Origin: Mesorhizobium sp. M1B.F.Ca.ET.045.04.1.1
GTDB taxonomy: Bacteria; Pseudomonadota; Alphaproteobacteria; Rhizobiales; Rhizobiaceae
Direction of reading: 5' to 3'
Length of the DNA stretch: 64,000 nucleotides
Assembly: GCF_003952465.1 (NCBI RefSeq)
Contig: NZ_CP034448.1
Location: 3,263,001 to 3,327,000 of the forward strand
Shown: one piece after another, positions 60,178 through 64,000 of the stretch
Layout of the letters: each line of letters starts with the position of its first letter
Position numbering within the stretch: the first letter of the stretch is position 1
The notes under the pieces: model-generated
Told to the model about the DNA's origin: nothing
The model's database searches: none
The model's input: the letters and a program-made list of their open reading frames with translations, nothing else
Made by a program: the position numbers and the translations under genes

Positions 60178-60519
60178 ATGAGGAAGCGGCTTTCGTCCCT
60201 GACGCGTTCGTTGACCCTCGGCGGCCTGATTGCCACCGTGGCTGCAAGAGCGCTGATCATCTTCACAGCCAGCCCAGTGCCGGATCCTGCAAGCGGCAGG
60301 ACCGAGCCGGAGCTTTTCGCGCCGGCGATCTCATCGAGCTTCGACTACATCACGCCGGCACAGAGCTGGATTCTGATCGTGCTGACCGGCACAACGCTGA
60401 TCGGCTTCGCCGCCTGGATGGTTGCCGCGTTCAGGGAGCGCGGCTCCGACATGGACGACGGCGGCTCCGGCAGATCCGGCACGGCGATGCGCCGCACGAT
60501 CGGGCGGCAGGGCCGTTGA
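60178..60519 (+). CDS. two-helix membrane protein
   Basis: This 113-residue protein has hydrophobic segments at about residues 13-32 and 62-84, with a Pro/Glu-rich loop, and an Asp/Gly/Arg-rich C-terminus. AGGA lies upstream of ATG 60178. No homologue recognised. The codon pattern is consistent with a real gene. Confidence 0.55.
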   Translation: MRKRLSSLTRSLTLGGLIATVAARALIIFTASPVPDPASGRTEPELFAPAISSSFDYITPAQSWILIVLTGTTLIGFAAWMVAAFRERGSDMDDGGSGRSGTAMRRTIGRQGR

Positions 60520-60645
60520 ACGGTAGGCAGCGCTTTCCCACATAACTGGCGTGTCCGTCCGCAGCCACAGCGGGCAAAATGGACGAAACCTTCCTTGCAT
60601 GACAGAGTGCAAGCGAGAAACCCAGTTGCCAACTGGTGGATTCCG

Positions 60646-60951
60646 ATGCCTGAAACCGTCGTTAAACCGCGCACCAAAACGCAGCCGAAAACAGAGCGGC
60701 CAAAGCTCTACAAGGTCATCCTAGTCAATGACGACTTCACGCCGCGCGAGTTCGTGGTGACGGTGCTCAAAGGTGAATTCAAGCTCAGCGAGGATCAGGC
60801 GCATCGCGTGATGATCACGGCGCACACGCGTGGCGTTTGTGTCGTCGCCGTCTTCACGCGTGACGTCGCCGAGACCAAGGCCACGCGAGCGACCGATGCC
60901 GGCAAGGCCAAGGGCTATCCGCTGCTGTTCACGACAGAGCCGGAAGAGTAG
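60646..60951 (+). CDS. clpS: ATP-dependent Clp protease adaptor ClpS
   Basis: This 101-residue protein carries the ClpS core: YKVILVNDDFTPREFVVTVLKGEF, AHRVMITAHTRGVCVVAVFTRDVAETKA, with the N-end-binding Asp residues and His. It delivers N-degron substrates to ClpAP. Alphaproteobacteria usually have two ClpS paralogues; no clpA lies adjacent in the window. ATG 60646 is chosen because the conserved N-terminus begins there. Confidence 0.88.
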   Translation: MPETVVKPRTKTQPKTERPKLYKVILVNDDFTPREFVVTVLKGEFKLSEDQAHRVMITAHTRGVCVVAVFTRDVAETKATRATDAGKAKGYPLLFTTEPEE

Positions 60952-60962
60952 GAGCGGCACTT

Positions 60963-60992
60963 CTTCCTTCTCCCACAAGGGGAGAAGGGAAG
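60963..60992. terminator. hairpin between clpS and the membrane-protein gene
   Basis: A CTTCTCCC/GGGAGAAG-type stem with an ACAA loop lies between two convergent genes. It may terminate both. Confidence 0.4.
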
Positions 60993-61003
60993 AGTAGTAG
61001 CCG

Positions 61004-63091
61004 CTACCTTCCTTCGCGATACCACATCGAGCCGATGGCCAGGAGCAGCAGGCCGAGGCCGAGGAAGCCGCCGAACAGCGGCACGCGCGAAACGGCCTTG
61101 AGGCTGCTGTCGTTGGTGGTGCGCAGCCCGATCCAGTCATCGCCCGATGCAGCGCCCGAGGAGCGTACCGGCACGATGGAAGGCAGCGCCACGCCGCCCG
61201 AAAGGTTGCCAAGCATGGACGACGGAGCGAGCCTGCGCACGCTGCCCCCGGTCGCCTCGGCCGGTGCCTTCAGCCTGTCTTCGGTGGAAATGACATCGGA
61301 GAATTCCGGCGCGTTGATCGGGCCGACATGGGCAAGCGCGGTGAGGTCGCCATTGCCTACCTGATAGAGGCCGATCTCGGTGGTCTGCAGGCTGCCGGTG
61401 AAAATCCCCGGCTCGGATTTTTGCAGCTTGACCGTCATCGCCTTGCCGGATGGCGTGATCACCTGGGCCGGGCCTGGATCATCGCTCATTGTCTGGCGCC
61501 TTATTTCCAGCACCATGCCGCGGCCATCGGCGGTCAGCCGTTCCTCTTCCAGCTCCGGTTCCTTCATCAACCAGTGGGCGATGCGGCGATAGAGCTGGAC
61601 ATGCGGCCCGCCGCCTTCGAAGCCGCGCGCCCACAGCCAGCCCTGGTCGGAAAGCAGCATCCCGACCCGGCCCTCGCCCTTGCGGTCGAGCACAAGCAGA
61701 GGGCGATCGTCGGCCCCTTTCAACACCACCTCGCCCTCGGGATTCTTGACGCCGATGGTGCGGAACCAGCGGCTCCAGTGCGGCGGATCGGTGGCCGAGC
61801 CGTCGAGCCCGCGCGTCACGGGGTGACGCTGGCCGAGATCGGTGAGACGCGGATAGAAGGCCTTGTCGACGACCTCGCCGGTGGGCATTGCCGGCAGGGC
61901 CGATATCAGCGGCGTGCGGGCAATCGAGCTCTCGCCGGCATATTCGGGGCCGGCGGCGATCAGCAGTGCGCCACCCTTTTCGACATATTCGGAGATGTAG
62001 TCGTAATAGAGGATCGGCAGCACGTCGCGATGCTGATAGCGGTCGAAGATGATCAGATCGAAATCCTTGATCTTTTCGACGAACAGTTCGCGCGTCGGGA
62101 AGGCGATCAACGACAGTTCGTTGATCGGCGTGCCGTCCTGTTTTTCCGGCGGCCGCAGAATGGTGAAGTGGACGAGGTCGACTGACGCGTCGGACTTCAA
62201 AAGGTTGCGCCAGGTGCGCTCGCCGGCATGCGGCTCGCCGGAGACCAGAAGCACGCGCAGATGATCGCGGATGCCGTCGACCAGCGCGATGGCGCGGTTG
62301 TTAGCGTCGGTCAGTTCCCCCGGCTCGTGATCGATTGAAAGCTGGACGATGTTGCGCCCGGCGTTGGGGATGGTGACCTCAAGCTTCATCGGCTGGCCGA
62401 TGGTCGCATGTTCGACCGAGACCTGCTCGCCATTGACCGAGACCCGCACGTCGACCGGGCTGCCCTGGCCTTCGGTGGAAATGACCCGGTAGCTCATGTC
62501 GAGCGGCTTGTCGACGAGACCGAAGCGCGGCGCGTTCTCGAAGCGGATGCGGCGGTCCTTCTCATGCTCGTTGCCGGTGATCAGCGCATGCAGCGGCGCG
62601 TTGAAGTCCGGAGCGCCGGCCGGCGCGTCATGCACCTCGCCGTCGGTGATCATGATCGCGCCGCCGATGCGCGAGGGCGGCACGTCGCGGAAAGCGCTTT
62701 CCATCGCGCCGAACAGCCTGGTTTCCGTGCGCTCGTCGGCGGCCTCGGACTTGCCGGCGTCGACGACGCGGACATCGAATTGCTTGAAACGGCCGAGACG
62801 CTCCTGAAGGCCAGCCAGGGCCTCGTCGGTCTGCTTGGCGCGGTCGCCGATGTCCTGGCTCTGGCTTCGGTCGACGATGACGGCGACGACGCTTTTCAGC
62901 GCCTCGCGTTCCTCATCGAGGAAGACGGGGTTGAGGAGCGCGGCTCCAAGCGCAAGCAGGGCGATGAAGCGCAGGACCGAGCCGCGCTGACGAAACCACA
63001 GCCCCGCCAGCGCGAGCAGCAGGAGCGGCACGATGGCGACCCAGAACAACGGCCAAGAAACGAGCGGCTCAAAGGAAATCGACCAGTTCAT
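61004..63091 (-). CDS. membrane protein with VWA-like and glutamine-amidotransferase-like domains
   Basis: This 695-residue protein has two N-terminal transmembrane helices, a VWA-like region with VIVDRSQSQD and AIMITDGEVHD (MIDAS-like Asp-x-Ser-x-Ser degenerate), beta-sandwich stretches, a class I glutamine amidotransferase-like domain around VLLVSGEPHAGERTWRNLL and KGGALLIAAGPEYAG lacking an obvious catalytic Cys, and a C-terminal helix. Such genes accompany DUF4159, DUF58 and MoxR genes in alphaproteobacteria (Bat-like system). The next gene upstream is DUF4159. Confidence 0.82.
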   Translation of the reverse strand: MNWSISFEPLVSWPLFWVAIVPLLLLALAGLWFRQRGSVLRFIALLALGAALLNPVFLDEEREALKSVVAVIVDRSQSQDIGDRAKQTDEALAGLQERLGRFKQFDVRVVDAGKSEAADERTETRLFGAMESAFRDVPPSRIGGAIMITDGEVHDAPAGAPDFNAPLHALITGNEHEKDRRIRFENAPRFGLVDKPLDMSYRVISTEGQGSPVDVRVSVNGEQVSVEHATIGQPMKLEVTIPNAGRNIVQLSIDHEPGELTDANNRAIALVDGIRDHLRVLLVSGEPHAGERTWRNLLKSDASVDLVHFTILRPPEKQDGTPINELSLIAFPTRELFVEKIKDFDLIIFDRYQHRDVLPILYYDYISEYVEKGGALLIAAGPEYAGESSIARTPLISALPAMPTGEVVDKAFYPRLTDLGQRHPVTRGLDGSATDPPHWSRWFRTIGVKNPEGEVVLKGADDRPLLVLDRKGEGRVGMLLSDQGWLWARGFEGGGPHVQLYRRIAHWLMKEPELEEERLTADGRGMVLEIRRQTMSDDPGPAQVITPSGKAMTVKLQKSEPGIFTGSLQTTEIGLYQVGNGDLTALAHVGPINAPEFSDVISTEDRLKAPAEATGGSVRRLAPSSMLGNLSGGVALPSIVPVRSSGAASGDDWIGLRTTNDSSLKAVSRVPLFGGFLGLGLLLLAIGSMWYREGR

Positions 63092-63094
63092 GAC

Positions 63095-64000
63095 CTACTG
63101 TCCCAGCCGTTCGAGCAGGACAGGCACATGCACCTGGTCGGATTTGTAGTTGCCGGTCAGCATGTACATCATGATGTTGACGCCGGCGCGCAGCGCGTAG
63201 ACGCGCTGCATCGGATCCGGCGGCACGGTCGGCAGCATCGGATCGCCGTTCTCGTCGATCGCCCAGGCGCCGGCGAAATCATTGGCGGTGATCATGATCG
63301 GCGACACGCCGTCGCCGGTCCGCACCGGACGGTTTTCGGTGTTGCTGGCGTCGAGCGAGGTCTCGACCCAGAGCGGACTGCCGTTGAAGCGGCCGGGAAA
63401 CTCCGGGAGGATGAAAAAGGATTTCGTCAGCACATGGTCCGATGGCACCGGTTCCAGCGGCGGCACGTTGAGGTTGCCGAGGATGTCGCGCAGCCGCTCG
63501 GTCGCCGGGCTTGCCGAGCCGGCGCCGATGCCGTTGGAGAACTGGTCGCGCGTGTCGAAGAGAACCGTGCCGCCCTGCTGCATATAGGCATCGATGCGCG
63601 CGATCGCCGCTTCGCTGGGCATCGGCGCGGTAGCGTCGATCGGCCAATAGATCAGCGGATAGAAGGCCAATTCGTCCTTGGAGATGTCGACGCCGGCCGG
63701 CGGGCCGGGCTCCAGCGCCGTCTTCTCGATCAGGAAGCGGGTCAGGCCTTCGAGGCCGGCGCGACTGATCGAGTCGACGCCGGGCTCGCCGGTGATCACA
63801 TAGGCGATGCGGGTTTTCGAAATATCCTCGATCGCCTGCGAATCGCCGGGCTTCGAATCGTCCGCGCGGGCAAGATCGGCGTGGCCGAAGAGCCCGCCGA
63901 ACACGATCAGCACGGCAGCGGCGGTCGCCGTGGCGCGGCGTGGCCGGCGCGAAAACAACCCGCCCATCCACAAGACAGCCAGCGTGTCGAGGACCATCAG
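63095..64000 (-). CDS. DUF4159 / BatA-type protein (5' part beyond window)
   Basis: The frame is open from the stop at 63095 through the right edge, so the gene begins outside. The visible ~300 residues include a transmembrane helix, then the DUF4159 domain (RIAYVITGEPGVDSISRAGLEGL, YPLIYWPIDA, GGTVLFDTRDQFS, SFFILPEFPGRFNGSPLWVE, NIMMYMLTGNYKSDQVHVP), a glutamine-amidotransferase-like fold. In full-length homologues an N-terminal BatA aerotolerance domain with helices precedes it. It is three bases from the downstream membrane gene. Role unknown; often near MoxR ATPases. Confidence 0.85.
   Translation of the reverse strand: MMVLDTLAVLWMGGLFSRRPRRATATAAAVLIVFGGLFGHADLARADDSKPGDSQAIEDISKTRIAYVITGEPGVDSISRAGLEGLTRFLIEKTALEPGPPAGVDISKDELAFYPLIYWPIDATAPMPSEAAIARIDAYMQQGGTVLFDTRDQFSNGIGAGSASPATERLRDILGNLNVPPLEPVPSDHVLTKSFFILPEFPGRFNGSPLWVETSLDASNTENRPVRTGDGVSPIMITANDFAGAWAIDENGDPMLPTVPPDPMQRVYALRAGVNIMMYMLTGNYKSDQVHVPVLLERLGQ

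Noticed and set aside
1..64000. tRNA, rRNA, CRISPR, IS elements, prophage
   Set aside because: No cloverleaf, repeat-spacer pattern, transposase or integrase was seen; repeats are limited to short hairpins and gene families.

Overview
The window looks like chromosomal DNA of a high-GC alphaproteobacterium of the order Rhizobiales, most likely a Mesorhizobium-type rhizobium. This rests on recognisable families (DUF3618, DUF982, DUF3309, DUF6894, a low-affinity iron permease, YciE/F ferritin-like protein, an EcfG-type sigma factor with a NepR-like partner), on ATGA-style gene overlaps and on base composition. No tRNA, rRNA, CRISPR array, insertion sequence or phage was seen. The species call is inference.

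Layout. Positions 1-11900 hold small stress and envelope genes: a DUF3618/holin-like/24-residue-peptide operon, a PRC-barrel/NRAMP-like/lipoprotein operon, a hydrolase, pyrophosphatase, ferritin-like protein, an SDR, a broken second NRAMP-family gene, an EcfG-like sigma factor and a convergent NepR-like ORF. Positions 11940-21056 (minus) form a ten-gene glycoconjugate operon: inositol-phosphate synthase, phosphatase, glycosyltransferases, nucleotidyltransferase, two methyltransferases, PIG-L deacetylase, GNAT/FemAB-like acyltransferase, and a glycosidase whose barrel appears circularly permuted. Positions 21264-27580 (plus) encode two cytochromes c and an aa3-type oxidase with CtaG. Positions 27954-37150 (minus) form a second, eight-gene glyco-operon: three sugar epimerase/decarboxylase-type SDRs, a B12-binding radical SAM protein, a GT4 and three CgeB-like glycosyltransferases. 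Positions 37300-49500 carry many small hypothetical genes, a pyruvate-oxidase-like enzyme, a DUF4142 operon and an FdhF/YdeP molybdoenzyme. Positions 50879-54719 hold a separate four-gene operon (GHMP kinase, PLP synthase, MFS, GNAT). From about 57 kb to the end the content looks like ordinary chromosome: a two-component system, ClpS, and a BatA/DUF4159-type membrane pair running off the right edge.

Unifying observation. Reading upstream regions by eye, I find 22 matches to the alphaproteobacterial general-stress (EcfG) promoter, GGAAC-N16-nGTT (one with N17), from 1.7 to 49.4 kb. They mostly sit 20-50 bases before a start codon. Both glyco-operons, the cytochrome genes, poxB, fdhF, yciE and most of the small ORFs have one. 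I read the region as a large cluster of general-stress-response genes built around an uncharacterised surface or soluble glycoconjugate pathway and a stress-linked respiratory chain.

Decay. At least five loci are interrupted: an NRAMP gene and a small exported protein by single in-frame TGAs, a glycine-zipper protein and an MmgE/PrpD protein by one-base shifts, and a receiver-domain remnant by several lesions. Some of these could be sequencing errors.
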